Part shown: piece by piece, positions 15,071 through 24,834 of the stretch
How positions within the stretch are numbered: the first letter of the stretch is position 1
How the letters are laid out: each line of letters begins with the position of its first letter
Source: Paenibacillus solanacearum
Lineage (GTDB): Bacteria; Bacillota; Bacilli; Paenibacillales; NBRC-103111
Length of the DNA: 64,000 nt
NCBI RefSeq assembly: GCF_910593845.1
Contig: NZ_CAJVAS010000023.1
Location: 1-64,000, forward strand
Direction: 5' to 3'
Translations under genes and position numbers: made by a program
Notes under the pieces: model-generated
Databases searched by the model: none
Told to the model about the DNA's origin: nothing
The model's input: only the letters and a program-made list of their open reading frames with translations

Positions 15071-16093
15071 ATGGGGCAAACGGTGGCTACGATTGATGAT
15101 GTTGCAAAGAAAGCCGGTGTGTCCAAAGGCACGGTATCCAGCGTGTTCAGCAAGAAAAGGCCGATTTCCCGCCAAGTGACGGAACGGGTGCTGGAAGTGG
15201 CCAAGGATCTCGGATACTTTCCGAATCACGTCGCCCGCAGCCTGGCTATCAAGAAGACGATGATTGCGGGATTGAAGATGCCGGTCTCCAAGGACAGCAA
15301 CATGTCCGGCTTCGAAATCCAGATGATTAACGGCGTCATGAAGGAATGCTCCAGGAACGGTTACCGGCTGCTGCTCGATACGCTGCCGGAGCATGACGAT
15401 CCGACGCAATTCTCGATCGATCCGGTCGACGGCGTCATCATGCTGAACCCGCGCAAGCAGGACCCGCGCATCGAGCGTTACAAGCAGATGGGGATTCCGC
15501 TCGTGCTCGTCGGCCGGCCCGACCCGATGGACGACACCGTCTGTTACGTCGATAACAACAACCGCGATTTGGGCTTCAAGGTCGGCGAATATTTGCTCGG
15601 TATCGGTCATCGCGACATACTGTTCCTCAACGCCGCGTCGGACATGACGGTCGCTTACGACCGGGAGAGCGGATTGGCCGAGTCGTTCGCGGCGCAAGGC
15701 ATCCCGTTCGATACGGTACAGGTGCTGCATTACCGCCAGTATCGCTACAATGCGGCGGAGTACGGCTACCGCTCGATCCTGGAAACGTTCGGCAAGCTGC
15801 CTTACACCGCGGTTATCGCCGATACGGACCGGGTGGCGCTCGGCGTGCTGCGGGCCGCCCGTGAGCTGAACATCGACGTGCCGGAACGGATGTCGGTCAT
15901 CGCTTTGAGCAACGACGCAACAGTGGCGCAGGAGACGACCCCAAGGCTTACGGCCGTGGATCAGTCGGCTGAATTTTTAGGAGCGGAAGCGGCCAACATA
16001 TTAATTGAGAAGATGAACGATTCGAGCATTGTGCATCAACGGGTGATCGAAGCCAAGCTGGTTATCCGCGAATCGTGCAGCCGATTGTCCTAA
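15071..16093 (+). CDS. LacI-family transcriptional regulator
   Basis: A 340-residue regulator with an N-terminal HTH (ATIDDVAKKAGVSKGTVSSV, about residues 6-25), the hinge helix HVARSLA that inserts a leucine in the minor groove, and a periplasmic-binding-like sensor domain (NNRDLGFKVGEYLLGIGHRD; ADTDRVALGVLRAARELNI). The recognition helix reads TVSSVFSKKRPIS instead of the common TVSRVLN, which may mean an unusual operator, in keeping with the TTAAACCGGTTTAA pair in its own leader. It stands between two sugar importers and could control either. The inducer is unknown. Confidence 0.9.
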   Translation: MGQTVATIDDVAKKAGVSKGTVSSVFSKKRPISRQVTERVLEVAKDLGYFPNHVARSLAIKKTMIAGLKMPVSKDSNMSGFEIQMINGVMKECSRNGYRLLLDTLPEHDDPTQFSIDPVDGVIMLNPRKQDPRIERYKQMGIPLVLVGRPDPMDDTVCYVDNNNRDLGFKVGEYLLGIGHRDILFLNAASDMTVAYDRESGLAESFAAQGIPFDTVQVLHYRQYRYNAAEYGYRSILETFGKLPYTAVIADTDRVALGVLRAARELNIDVPERMSVIALSNDATVAQETTPRLTAVDQSAEFLGAEAANILIEKMNDSSIVHQRVIEAKLVIRESCSRLS

Positions 16094-16119
16094 GAAGCCG
16101 CAACATTTCACCGCTCTTG

Positions 16120-16132
16120 TGAAAGCGCTTCA
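16120..16132. promoter_or_regulatory. cre-like site TGAAAGCGCTTCA
   Basis: A near-palindromic site with AAGCGCTT core, 140 bp before the second binding-protein gene. It resembles the Bacillus catabolite-responsive element and is the likely CcpA or LacI site of the operon at 16272-24715. Confidence 0.5.
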
Positions 16133-16271
16133 TTGAGATTTTGTAAAGGGGGTGTCCGGGTGAGCGGAAGGCGACCCATCGACCGGCTCGCCGGGAATAA
16201 GCACTAAGAAGGTCTTGTAATTCGTCAATCGCGATCATCGCATTTTCCAAAATGAACTCGGGAGGGTACAC

Positions 16272-17684
16272 ATGAGTAAGAAAGCGAAAGCGGTAAGCTC
16301 TTTGGTTGCTATGATGCTGTTAGGCAGTGCGCTGGCCGGCTGCACGAGCGGCAATTCGGCCACAGGTACGGGTTCGAAGTCGGACGGTAAGAAGGAAGAT
16401 CGCACGCTGCGCATGATGGCCAGCGTCATCGGGGGGAAGTCGCCGGAAGAAAACACGATGTTCGAGAAAGAAATCGAACGGCTGACCGGCATCAAGGCGA
16501 AGCTGGATAAACCGGCTTCCGACTATAACCAGAAGCTGATGGCGGCCATCTCCTCCGGCGAGAAATTCGACCTGCTGCAGGTGAGCAAGGAAACGATGAA
16601 TCAACTGATCGATCAGGGCGTATTGACTCCGCTGACCGATAAAGTGAAAGCGTCCAAGGTGCTACAGGACCCGGAAGTGCTGCCTACGGCGGAATGGGAC
16701 CAGGTGAAGACGAAGGACGGTAAAATTTACGGCGTATTCACCAAATACCAGGGCGGCACGATGCCGATCGTCCGTAATGACTGGCTGAAAAAGCTGAATT
16801 TGCCGGAACCGAAGACGCTGGACGATTATTACAAGGTGCTGAAAGCTTTTACCGAGCAGGACCCGGACGGCAACAACAAGAAAGACACGTACGGCCTGTC
16901 CACGGCCGGCATGTACGAACTGCAGGGCATCTTCAGCGCCGCGGGCCTGAAGCAGCGCTATGTGGAGAAGGACGGCAAGCTGGACGTTCCGTATTCGACG
17001 GATGCCGCGATTCCGGTATACGAGTGGCTGAACAAGCTTTATAAAGAAGGCATTCTCGACCCGAACTTCGCAACGAACGACGCAGGCAAAATGCGCAACC
17101 TGTTCCTGGCCGACCGGGTAGGGATGATCACGTATTGGGACGCTTGGGTAGGCATGCTGAACAATACGCGCAAAGAGCAGGATCCGAAGACGGCGTTTGA
17201 AGCGAAAGGGCTTGCGGGCATCGCCGGGCCGGGAGGGAAAAACATGCTGCGCCGCGGAGATCCGGACTTGTGGGTTATTCCGGTAAATGCGGAGCATCCG
17301 AACACGGCGTTCGAGTTCATCGAATGGTGGCATTCCAAGGACGGCATCGTTCTGGGCAGCCTTGGCATTAAAGATAACGACTACACCGAGAACGGCGGCA
17401 AATACGAGTTGACCAAAGCAGGCAAAGAGCATGCGATGGATCACGGGGTGCCGTTCTGGTACAACAAAAAAGTGCCGAATCCGTTCGGATTGTTGCCGGG
17501 CGTGAAGGAAGCGCAGGATCTGCTTGCCAAATATTCGTCGCTGGAGCTGACGCCGCCGAGATGGGCGGATGCCGAGAAGATCATCAACGAGTACTCCTTC
17601 AAAGCGATTCTCGGTGAAATGCCGGCAGCCGATGCCGTGAAAAAAATGCGCGAGACGCTCAAATCGAACAAGTTGATCGACTAA
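16272..17684 (+). CDS. Extracellular solute-binding lipoprotein (LplA-like)
   Basis: A 470-residue binding protein with a signal sequence ending LAGC and a Ser/Gly/Lys linker. The mature start DRTLRMMASVIGGKSPEEN and the block RNDWLKKLNLPEPKTLDDYY are typical of the LplA/YtcQ-type binding proteins that go with LplB/LplC permeases in Paenibacillus; these often serve oligosaccharides. CGGGAGGG precedes the ATG. First gene of a run of six in the same direction: binding protein, two permeases, PHP hydrolase, EEP hydrolase and DUF5054 protein. The cre-like site at 16120 lies upstream. Confidence 0.9.
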   Translation: MSKKAKAVSSLVAMMLLGSALAGCTSGNSATGTGSKSDGKKEDRTLRMMASVIGGKSPEENTMFEKEIERLTGIKAKLDKPASDYNQKLMAAISSGEKFDLLQVSKETMNQLIDQGVLTPLTDKVKASKVLQDPEVLPTAEWDQVKTKDGKIYGVFTKYQGGTMPIVRNDWLKKLNLPEPKTLDDYYKVLKAFTEQDPDGNNKKDTYGLSTAGMYELQGIFSAAGLKQRYVEKDGKLDVPYSTDAAIPVYEWLNKLYKEGILDPNFATNDAGKMRNLFLADRVGMITYWDAWVGMLNNTRKEQDPKTAFEAKGLAGIAGPGGKNMLRRGDPDLWVIPVNAEHPNTAFEFIEWWHSKDGIVLGSLGIKDNDYTENGGKYELTKAGKEHAMDHGVPFWYNKKVPNPFGLLPGVKEAQDLLAKYSSLELTPPRWADAEKIINEYSFKAILGEMPAADAVKKMRETLKSNKLID

Positions 17685-17750
17685 CGGCTGAAGGGGGAGT
17701 ATGCACGCCATGTATACTCCCCCGATCATTCCGTAGAGAGACTGCGAGAG

Positions 17751-18638
17751 GTGGTGGCTTCATTGAAGGCCGTCTGGAAATACAAAACGCTTTATCTGAT
17801 GATGCTCCCCATCCTGGCCTACTTTTGCCTGTTCTCGTTCTACCCGCTCATCCGCGGTTTTATTATCAGCTTTCAGAACTTCAGGCTGATCGGCAACCGC
17901 CCGTTTGTCGGCTTCGACAACTATGCCGCGGTGCTGAGAGATACGGCTTTCTGGGATGCATTTCAAAATACGCTGGTTATTGGCGTCGGTTCGCTTGTCA
18001 TTGGTTTCGTGGCACCGATCGTGTTAGCGCTCTCTTTGAACGAAGTGATGTCGACCTGGTTCAAAAAAGTAACGCAAATGGTCGTCTATTTGCCGCATCT
18101 GTTCTCCTGGGTCGTCGTCGGCGGCATGTGGATCATGATGCTGTCGCCGGATACGGGGATCGTCAACCAGATTTTGCTGGCGCTGGGCGCCGATAAGCCG
18201 ATCGGCTTCATGTCGAGCTCCTATTACGCCCGCGGCGTTATGATTCTGACCTCCGTCTGGAAGGAAATGGGCTTCACCTGCATCCTGTATTTGGCGGCGA
18301 TCGTCTCGATCAATCCGGCGCTTTACGAAGCGGCCAAAATCGACGGCGCGAGCCGGTGGCAGGCGGTCCGGTACATTACGCTGCCCTCTCTGGTCTCGAC
18401 GATGAAGGTGGTCGTCATGCTGAATGTGCTCAGCATCCTGCGGATGTTCGATCAAATCTTCGTCATGCGCAACGGAGCGATCGCCAGACAAGTCGACGTC
18501 ATTATGATGTACACGTATCAGAAGGGGATTCTCGAGTTTAAGATCGGTCTTGCGACCGCCGCGGGCTTTCTCGTTATATTTGCGACGCTGATCATTACAT
18601 TCGTAACCCGGTTCCTGATCCGTTACGACGAGGGGTGA
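17751..18638 (+). CDS. ABC transporter permease, LplB type
   Basis: Membrane subunit of the second sugar importer. The LplB-like N-terminus WKYKTLYLMMLPILAYFCLF is followed by FYPLIRGFIISFQNF, and the EAA loop is LYEAAKIDGASRWQAVRYIT (near residue 195). Start choice is unclear: GTG 17751 and 17754 sit inside the purine-rich stretch GAGAGGTGGTGG, and a TTG at 17763 that would use this stretch as ribosome site may be the true start. The next permease follows after one base. Confidence 0.88.
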   Translation: MVASLKAVWKYKTLYLMMLPILAYFCLFSFYPLIRGFIISFQNFRLIGNRPFVGFDNYAAVLRDTAFWDAFQNTLVIGVGSLVIGFVAPIVLALSLNEVMSTWFKKVTQMVVYLPHLFSWVVVGGMWIMMLSPDTGIVNQILLALGADKPIGFMSSSYYARGVMILTSVWKEMGFTCILYLAAIVSINPALYEAAKIDGASRWQAVRYITLPSLVSTMKVVVMLNVLSILRMFDQIFVMRNGAIARQVDVIMMYTYQKGILEFKIGLATAAGFLVIFATLIITFVTRFLIRYDEG

Positions 18639-18639
18639 G

Positions 18640-19512
18640 ATGATGAATTTGAGAACGAAGCAGGCAGGAGTCGGAAGCCGTGTGTTCGATACGGTCAATG
18701 GATTGTTTTTGCTATTCCTCATCGCAACGATGATTATTCCTTTCATTAATACGTTTGCGCTTGCTTTCTCGACCAACTTCGCGTCCATGCAGCCGGGCAT
18801 CGTGCTGTGGCCCAAGGAGTTCAGCGTCGAGGGGTTCAGTACGGTATGGAATCGGATGCAGCTGTATCTTCCGTTCACCAACAACGTCATCGTGACCGTC
18901 GCAGGGACGATCGGACACGTCGTGCTCTGCGCCATGGCCGGCTATGTGCTGGTGCAGCCGCTGCTGCCGGGCAAGAAGGCGATGGTCTCGCTCATTTTGC
19001 TGACGATGATGGTACCGGGCGAAGCGATCATGATCCCGCTGTACGTCGTGAACAAGGAGCTTCATCTGCTCAATACGCTGTACGCGCTGATCATTTCCGG
19101 GCTTGTCTCCGGCTTCAGCGTGCTGCTCATGCGCAACTTCTTCCTGTCCATTCCGATGGAAATGTCCGAGTCGGCGCGTATGGACGGGGCGGGCGATCTG
19201 CGCATTTTCTTCCGGATTTACCTTCCGCTTGCAAGCGCGGGTCTGGCGACCGTCACGCTGTTCGAGTTCGTCAGCCGCTGGAACCAATTCACGCCGGCGC
19301 TGCTGTACATTAGCGACCATGCCAAATATACGTTGCAGATTGCGTTAAAATCGCTTATCGTCGATACGGACTCCACGTCCAGCAATTTCATCATTACAAC
19401 GAACGTGAGAATGGCGGGGATCGTCATCGCGCTGCTGCCGCTCATGCTGATTTATCCGTATGTGCAAAAATATTTTGTCAAAGGCATTATGGTCGGCGCC
19501 AATAAAGAATAA
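18640..19512 (+). CDS. ABC transporter permease, LplC/YtcP type
   Basis: Second permease of the importer, 290 residues, six hydrophobic stretches and the EAA loop EMSESARMDGAGDLRIFFRI followed by LPLASAGLATVTLFEFVSRW. The N-terminal VFDTVNGLFLLFLIATMIIP is the family hallmark. The start overlaps the ribosome site AGGGGTGAG of the upstream gene end; a second ATG at 18643 is equally possible. An ATPase is not encoded nearby, as is usual for CUT1 systems. Confidence 0.88.
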   Translation: MMNLRTKQAGVGSRVFDTVNGLFLLFLIATMIIPFINTFALAFSTNFASMQPGIVLWPKEFSVEGFSTVWNRMQLYLPFTNNVIVTVAGTIGHVVLCAMAGYVLVQPLLPGKKAMVSLILLTMMVPGEAIMIPLYVVNKELHLLNTLYALIISGLVSGFSVLLMRNFFLSIPMEMSESARMDGAGDLRIFFRIYLPLASAGLATVTLFEFVSRWNQFTPALLYISDHAKYTLQIALKSLIVDTDSTSSNFIITTNVRMAGIVIALLPLMLIYPYVQKYFVKGIMVGANKE

Positions 19513-19562
19513 GCGCGCGATAAGCAATACCTAAACATGAAAATGACGGGGAGACATCCTAT

Positions 19563-20849
19563 ATGAATAATGACGGAACGATCCGCTCGTCCATGACGCT
19601 GACGCGGGTCATCGAGCATTCGGAGCAAAGCGCTTATATCGAGATTCCGTTCGACATGCCGGATCGGGTGGAGGAGCTGTTCGTATCGTACCGCGTGCAG
19701 TCGCACGGGGAAGGGAAAGCGGTTGTCGACCTGGGCGTGCGCGACCCACACCGGGTCCGGGGCTGGAGCGGCGGCGCCCGCACGGAGTTTCGGATCGGGC
19801 TGGAGAAAGCGACGCCGGGCTATCTTCCTGGCGCGCTGTCGCCGGGCGGCTGGGCGGTGCTGCACAATGCGTACCGCATTCCGCCGGAAGGCTGCACCGT
19901 CACCGTGACGATCGAATGCGCGCTTAAGACGCCGCGCTGGCTGAAGGGCGACCTGCATACGCACAGCGTCAACAGCGACGGCAAGTATACGCTGGAGGAC
20001 AATGCGGCGATCATGGAGCAGCTCGGCTGCGACTTCATCGCGATGACCGATCATAACGCGATCAGCCAAAACTTGACGTATCCCCGCAATACGAGCGTAG
20101 TGATGATTCCGGGGATGGAGTTTACGACCAATTTCGGGCACAGCAACTTTCTTGGCGTGACTGATCCGCTGCGCGATTTCCGGGTGAAGGATCAGGATGA
20201 CGTGAACGCGCGGCTCGCCGAAGCGCGGGAGCGCGGGGCAAAAATCGTGCTCAACCATCCGCATTGCGACAACTGCGCATGGGAATGGGATTTCGGCGTC
20301 GACCACGACTGGGTCGAAGTGTGGAACGGCCCTTGGACGGCCCGCAACGCGCGGACGCTCGCGTGGTGGCAGAGTGAGCTTGCCTCCGGGCGCAGACTGA
20401 CGGCGATTGGCGGCAGCGACGTGCATCGTCCCGACCCATACGTGAAGCATGCGATGCCGTGCACGTGGGTATACGCGTCGTCGAAGACGGTGGAAGGCAT
20501 TCTCGAGGGTATCGGCCGCGGTCATGTGCATATCTCCTACGCCCCGGACGGGCCGTTCATCGGGCTGCGCTGCGGTTCGTTCATCGTTGGCGACGCCGTC
20601 CCCGCAGAGGAGACGGAGCGAATCGTCACCGTAGCGGCGGAAGGGCTGAAAGCCGGCGACCGGCTGAAGCTGATCGGCAACAGCGGCGTAGTGAAGGAAG
20701 CGGACGCCACCGAGGACGGGCCGCTGGAGCTGTCCTTCGACGCCGGAGAAGCCAACCTGTCGTTTATCCGCGCGGAAGTATGGCGGCGCTTCGACGTTGT
20801 CGACATGACCTTAATGGCGGCGCTGACGAATCCGATTTATTTTGACTGA
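19563..20849 (+). CDS. PHP-domain metallohydrolase, CehA/McbA family
   Basis: A 428-residue protein whose core (about residues 130-330) is a PHP phosphoesterase domain. The metal-binding motifs are easy to see: GDLHTHSVNSDG, AMTDHNAIS, PGMEFTTNFGHSN, LNHPHCDNC and GGSDVHRPDP. A beta-rich N-terminal domain of about 125 residues precedes it, as in CehA/McbA-type proteins. Members hydrolyse phosphoesters or other esters; McbA/CehA act on carbaryl, but most are uncharacterised. No signal peptide, so cytoplasmic. The ribosome site GGGGAGA is 50 bases after the permease stop, so it is part of the importer operon and may act on the imported compound. Confidence 0.85.
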   Translation: MNNDGTIRSSMTLTRVIEHSEQSAYIEIPFDMPDRVEELFVSYRVQSHGEGKAVVDLGVRDPHRVRGWSGGARTEFRIGLEKATPGYLPGALSPGGWAVLHNAYRIPPEGCTVTVTIECALKTPRWLKGDLHTHSVNSDGKYTLEDNAAIMEQLGCDFIAMTDHNAISQNLTYPRNTSVVMIPGMEFTTNFGHSNFLGVTDPLRDFRVKDQDDVNARLAEARERGAKIVLNHPHCDNCAWEWDFGVDHDWVEVWNGPWTARNARTLAWWQSELASGRRLTAIGGSDVHRPDPYVKHAMPCTWVYASSKTVEGILEGIGRGHVHISYAPDGPFIGLRCGSFIVGDAVPAEETERIVTVAAEGLKAGDRLKLIGNSGVVKEADATEDGPLELSFDAGEANLSFIRAEVWRRFDVVDMTLMAALTNPIYFD

Positions 20850-20928
20850 TTGCCGATGGATTGGCGCCGGATGCGTTTGGCTCGCGACATAACAGTTAGC
20901 TTAATTATCCATACGAGGTGATGCTGAG

Positions 20929-21729
20929 ATGAAGATGACGCTGATGACGTTTAATTTGAGATACAATACTCCCAATGACGGAGACAACATTTGGACGAAC
21001 CGGGCGGACCGTGCGGCACGAATCATGCTGGATCATGATCCGCTGGTGATCGGCACGCAGGAAGGGTACCATGTGATGCTGACCGATCTGCAGGAACGGC
21101 TGCCGGACTATGCGTGGATCGGGCAGGGCCGCAAAGGCGGGCACGAGAACGAGCATTGCGCGATTTTTTATAAGAAAGCGGAGCTTGAAGTGCTCGAGCA
21201 AGGGCAGTTCTGGCTATCGGAAACGCCGGACGTGCCGGCCTCCAAAAGCTGGGACAGCAATCTCCCCCGCATTTGTACGTGGGCGAGGTTTGGCCAGATC
21301 GGGACAGGGACGCAGTTTTACTTATACAATACGCATCTCGACCATCTCGGGCAGCAAGCGCGGGAGAACGGCGCGGGCATGATCTGGGATTTGCTGTGCA
21401 AGCACCGGGACGCGTCGGGGCTGCCGGCGGTCATCATGGGCGACCTGAACAGCCGGCCGTATGAGCTGCCAATTCGATTTCTACGCGGCGAAGCGGAGAT
21501 CGGGGGCCGGACGACGGCGCTGATCGACGCCTACAGCAAGCTATCCGGCGCGATCGGCCTGACTGCGCACAGCTTCGAAGGCGGGGCGGAAGGAGAGCCG
21601 ATCGATTATATTTTCGTGACACCGGACGTGAAAGTGACGGAGGTGGCTGTCGACCGCAGAAAGATCGACGGCGCTTATCCGTCCGACCATTATCCGATCG
21701 TTGCCAAAATCGAGCTGAATGGGGATTGA
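20929..21729 (+). CDS. Endonuclease/exonuclease/phosphatase-superfamily hydrolase
   Basis: A 266-residue member of the EEP fold (DNase I-like). All catalytic landmarks are present: MTFNLRYN (Asn), GTQEGY (metal Glu), NTHLDH (His), MGDLNSRP (Asp/Asn) and PSDHYPI (catalytic Asp-His). The absence of a secretion signal and its position in a sugar-uptake operon make a nuclease role unlikely; small EEP proteins of this type are often annotated as hydrolases of sugar phosphates or phosphodiesters. The DUF5054 gene begins five bases after its stop, suggesting coupled translation. Confidence 0.82.
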   Translation: MKMTLMTFNLRYNTPNDGDNIWTNRADRAARIMLDHDPLVIGTQEGYHVMLTDLQERLPDYAWIGQGRKGGHENEHCAIFYKKAELEVLEQGQFWLSETPDVPASKSWDSNLPRICTWARFGQIGTGTQFYLYNTHLDHLGQQARENGAGMIWDLLCKHRDASGLPAVIMGDLNSRPYELPIRFLRGEAEIGGRTTALIDAYSKLSGAIGLTAHSFEGGAEGEPIDYIFVTPDVKVTEVAVDRRKIDGAYPSDHYPIVAKIELNGD

Positions 21730-21733
21730 TCTG

Positions 21734-24715
21734 ATGGAACCAAACGTGAAACTGGAAAAAATATACGTCGTTTTCAAAACTCACTTCGATATCGGTTTCA
21801 CCGGGCTTGCATCGGATGTCGTCAGCCGCTACAGCTCCGATATGCTTAAGGAAGTCAACGAGATTTGTAACCGAACAAGCAGCAACAAGGAGCACGAAAA
21901 GTACGTATGGACGATGTCGTCCTGGCCGCTGCTGCAATCGATTGAAGGCAGCTCGGCGGAAGACCGCGAGCAGGCGCTTGCCTTCCTCGAAGACCGGCAG
22001 CTTATCTGGCATATGCTTCCGTTCACGACGCATACCGAGTTTTGCGGATTGGAGGAATGGGTCCGCGGCATGTACATTTCCCGCCATCTGACCGAACGGT
22101 ACGGCTACAAGCCGACGGATGCGAAGATGACGGATGTTCCCGGCCATACGTGGAGCGTGCCTTCGTTATTGAAAAAAGCCGGCGTGCACATCCTTCACCT
22201 TGGCTGCAACGGATTTTCGACGCCGCCCGACGTACCGCCCGTGTTTTTCTGGGAAGGGCCGGACGGGGAGCGGCTGCTGACGTTTTATTCGAAAGGCGGC
22301 TACGGTACCGGGATTTTGCCGCCGGACGAATGGACGCATCCGGTGTGGCTGGCGATGATTCAGACGAACGACAACCATGGCCCGCATGAAGCCTCGATTG
22401 TCGATGAGATGAAGGCGTCGATTGCGGCCAAAGGGCTGCACGACACGGAGCTGCACATCGGCAGCCTGGGCGATTTCGCGGAGGACTTCCTGTCGCGAAA
22501 TCCGGATTTGCCGGTCATCCGCGGCGATTTGGCCGACGCCTGGATTCACGGCGTAGGGACCGCGCCGCGCGGCGTGTCGCGCGTCCGGGAGCTGCGCGGC
22601 CGCATTGCGGCGGCGGAGAGCGCGCTGTCGCTGCACATGGTGGACGGCGCCATCGGCGGAGAACAGGCGGCCGCCGTGAAGCGGCTGCTGGACGACAGCT
22701 ACGAGCATACGCTGCTGTTCGGCGAGCATACGTGGGGGATGGACTGCAAGACGTTTTTGTTCCCGCGCAAGGCGTACGACAAGGCCTCGTTCCAGGAACT
22801 GAGGCAGAGCGAGCGCTACCGGCTCATGGAGCAATCGTGGCAGGAGCAGATCGATTACGTGAACCGGGCGGAACGCTCGTTGACGGAAGCGCTGGCGCTG
22901 CTCGGCGCAAGCGGCGGTGCAGACGCGGAGACTGCAGGAGAAGCTGCGATGGAGCTCCGCGCTGCGGATGCGGAAGGAGCGGCAGGCGGCAGAGATGCGG
23001 AAGCCGTGGGAACGTTGAGCCCGCCTAGAACGGGGCAAATGGCTGTCGCAGGTGCAGACGCGTCGACCGGGCAGGAAGTCGCAGCGGCGCTCAGCACTGC
23101 GGTGAACGCCGCAGCGGCCGGTACGCCCGCAGGCGCAGCTGCAGGAAACATCGGCAAGACGCTCCGCGCGTATAACCATCTGGGCTGGAGCCGCGATCTG
23201 CGCCTGGGCCTTACCCCGGAGCAGCTTCCGCTGCAGGGAGAGGCGCTCGTCGACTGCGCGACCGGCGAAGCGCTGCGCGTCGTCGCAAGCGATGACACCG
23301 CCTACGTGGATGTCAAAGGCATGCCGGCGCTCGGGTACAAGACGCTCGCTTACGTCAGTGCGGCGGACGCTTCGGACCAGAGCCAAGCGCAGCACCGGCC
23401 TGCCGGGGAGCAGACCGCGGATTCTGCAGGTGGCGGCTTGCTGCAAGCGAGCTTGCAGGAAGAGGAGGCGGTGCTTGAAAACGAGTTGTACACCGTGAAA
23501 GTATGCCGCCGTACGGGATGGCTCAGCAGTTTGTACGACAAGCGGCTGGCGAAAGAGTGGATCGAGCAGCCGGAGGAGCGGGAGGCGAAGGGGGCAGGCT
23601 TCGGCTTCGGACAGTACGAATACAATATTTACTCCAATCGGGACATTACCCGCTATATTAAGAAATACGCTTACCGGTTCTATGATTGGGGCGTTCACGA
23701 CTTCGGCAAGACGGACTACCCGGAGGCGCAGCGGCGGCTTTCCTTCACGACCGTACTGAAAGATTTCCGTCTGATTGAGGAGCGGGACCGGATCAAAGTC
23801 GAATGCACCGCTGGCACGCCCGGCGATTCCGTCACGGAATACGGCAATGCCCGCGATATCGTATGGAGCGTCACGCTCACGCGGGATGCCCATATCGACA
23901 TGGAATGGCGGCTGCTCGGCAAGGCGGAGACGCCGCTGGCCGAGTCGGGCCATATCGTATTTCCGCTGAAGTTGGATCGTCCCTCGTACCGGATCAACAA
24001 AATGGGCAGCGTCGTCGACCCGTGCGCCGACCTGGTTCCTTATTCCGGCACGATGCTTCACTGCTGCGAGCATTTTGTCGACGTCTCCGACGGAACCGCC
24101 GGTCTTGCGATCGTTCCGCTCGATTCGCCGCTGCTCTGGATCGGGCGCAACGGCATGTGGGATTACGAGCCCGATTACAAGCCGGAGAAGCCGGAGCTTA
24201 ACTTCAATTTGTTCAACAACTGGTGGGGCACCAACTTCCCGCAATGGATCGGCGGCGATTTGACGTACCGCTTCCGGCTCATTCCGCATCAGGGAGACTG
24301 GCGCGAAGGCGCCGTATGGAAGGCGGCGGAGGAAGCGCGGGCCGGGAGCGGCTGGGCTGCGGCGGCATCGGCTGCGCTGCGGCCGGACACAGCTGCATTT
24401 GGCACGGACAACGTCCGCAGCACCGCAGACACAGCGGCTACGCTGGAGCTGCTGCCCGGCGGGGTGCCGGACATGGCCGTCACTTGCTTCAAACCGGCCG
24501 AAGACGGCGACGGTTTTATCGTCAGGCTGCGCGATTGGCGGGGAGAGGCTCGTACGGTTGCGATCGCTGTCGGCGATGCGGTCGCGGAAGTGCTGGAGAC
24601 GGATTTGCTGGAATACGGAGGAGAAACGCTGCCGCTGCGGTGCGGACCGGCCGGCCGGGAGCTGCGTCTTCAAACCGCGGGCTTTGAGGTGCACACCCTG
24701 CGTATCCGGCTATAG
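21734..24715 (+). CDS. DUF5054 / GH38-like putative glycoside hydrolase
   Basis: A large protein of about 993 residues. The N-terminal part matches the DUF5054 family, distantly related to GH38 alpha-mannosidases: KTHFDIGFTGLA carries the His-x-Asp zinc motif, TDVPGHTWSVPSLL could provide the nucleophile Asp, and GEHTWGMDCKTF a further metal His. The C-terminal half is beta-rich, as in GH38. No signal peptide, so it probably cleaves sugars after uptake. Unusual Ala/Gly-rich insertions occur at about residues 388-474, 550-570 and 870-905. I chose ATG 21734, four bases after the EEP stop and behind GGGGATTGATCTG; an upstream ATG at 21719 overlaps that gene. Mannosidase activity is an inference. 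Confidence 0.78.
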   Translation: MEPNVKLEKIYVVFKTHFDIGFTGLASDVVSRYSSDMLKEVNEICNRTSSNKEHEKYVWTMSSWPLLQSIEGSSAEDREQALAFLEDRQLIWHMLPFTTHTEFCGLEEWVRGMYISRHLTERYGYKPTDAKMTDVPGHTWSVPSLLKKAGVHILHLGCNGFSTPPDVPPVFFWEGPDGERLLTFYSKGGYGTGILPPDEWTHPVWLAMIQTNDNHGPHEASIVDEMKASIAAKGLHDTELHIGSLGDFAEDFLSRNPDLPVIRGDLADAWIHGVGTAPRGVSRVRELRGRIAAAESALSLHMVDGAIGGEQAAAVKRLLDDSYEHTLLFGEHTWGMDCKTFLFPRKAYDKASFQELRQSERYRLMEQSWQEQIDYVNRAERSLTEALALLGASGGADAETAGEAAMELRAADAEGAAGGRDAEAVGTLSPPRTGQMAVAGADASTGQEVAAALSTAVNAAAAGTPAGAAAGNIGKTLRAYNHLGWSRDLRLGLTPEQLPLQGEALVDCATGEALRVVASDDTAYVDVKGMPALGYKTLAYVSAADASDQSQAQHRPAGEQTADSAGGGLLQASLQEEEAVLENELYTVKVCRRTGWLSSLYDKRLAKEWIEQPEEREAKGAGFGFGQYEYNIYSNRDITRYIKKYAYRFYDWGVHDFGKTDYPEAQRRLSFTTVLKDFRLIEERDRIKVECTAGTPGDSVTEYGNARDIVWSVTLTRDAHIDMEWRLLGKAETPLAESGHIVFPLKLDRPSYRINKMGSVVDPCADLVPYSGTMLHCCEHFVDVSDGTAGLAIVPLDSPLLWIGRNGMWDYEPDYKPEKPELNFNLFNNWWGTNFPQWIGGDLTYRFRLIPHQGDWREGAVWKAAEEARAGSGWAAAASAALRPDTAAFGTDNVRSTADTAATLELLPGGVPDMAVTCFKPAEDGDGFIVRLRDWRGEARTVAIAVGDAVAEVLETDLLEYGGETLPLRCGPAGRELRLQTAGFEVHTLRIRL

Positions 24716-24834
24716 AGGCTTATCGCAACCGGAGAATCGTCTGCAATCGCCCTCCCGCCCCGGTTTACACGGCGGCTGCCGATATCGTATGATGGGTATG
24801 AAATGTGGTGTGGCGTGAGGAAAGGGAGAACCAG

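Noticed and set aside
22166..24694. An 842-codon open frame antisense to the DUF5054 gene
   Set aside because: It results from GC-rich codon structure of the true gene; the antisense protein is Arg/Pro/Gln-rich with no family features or ribosome site.
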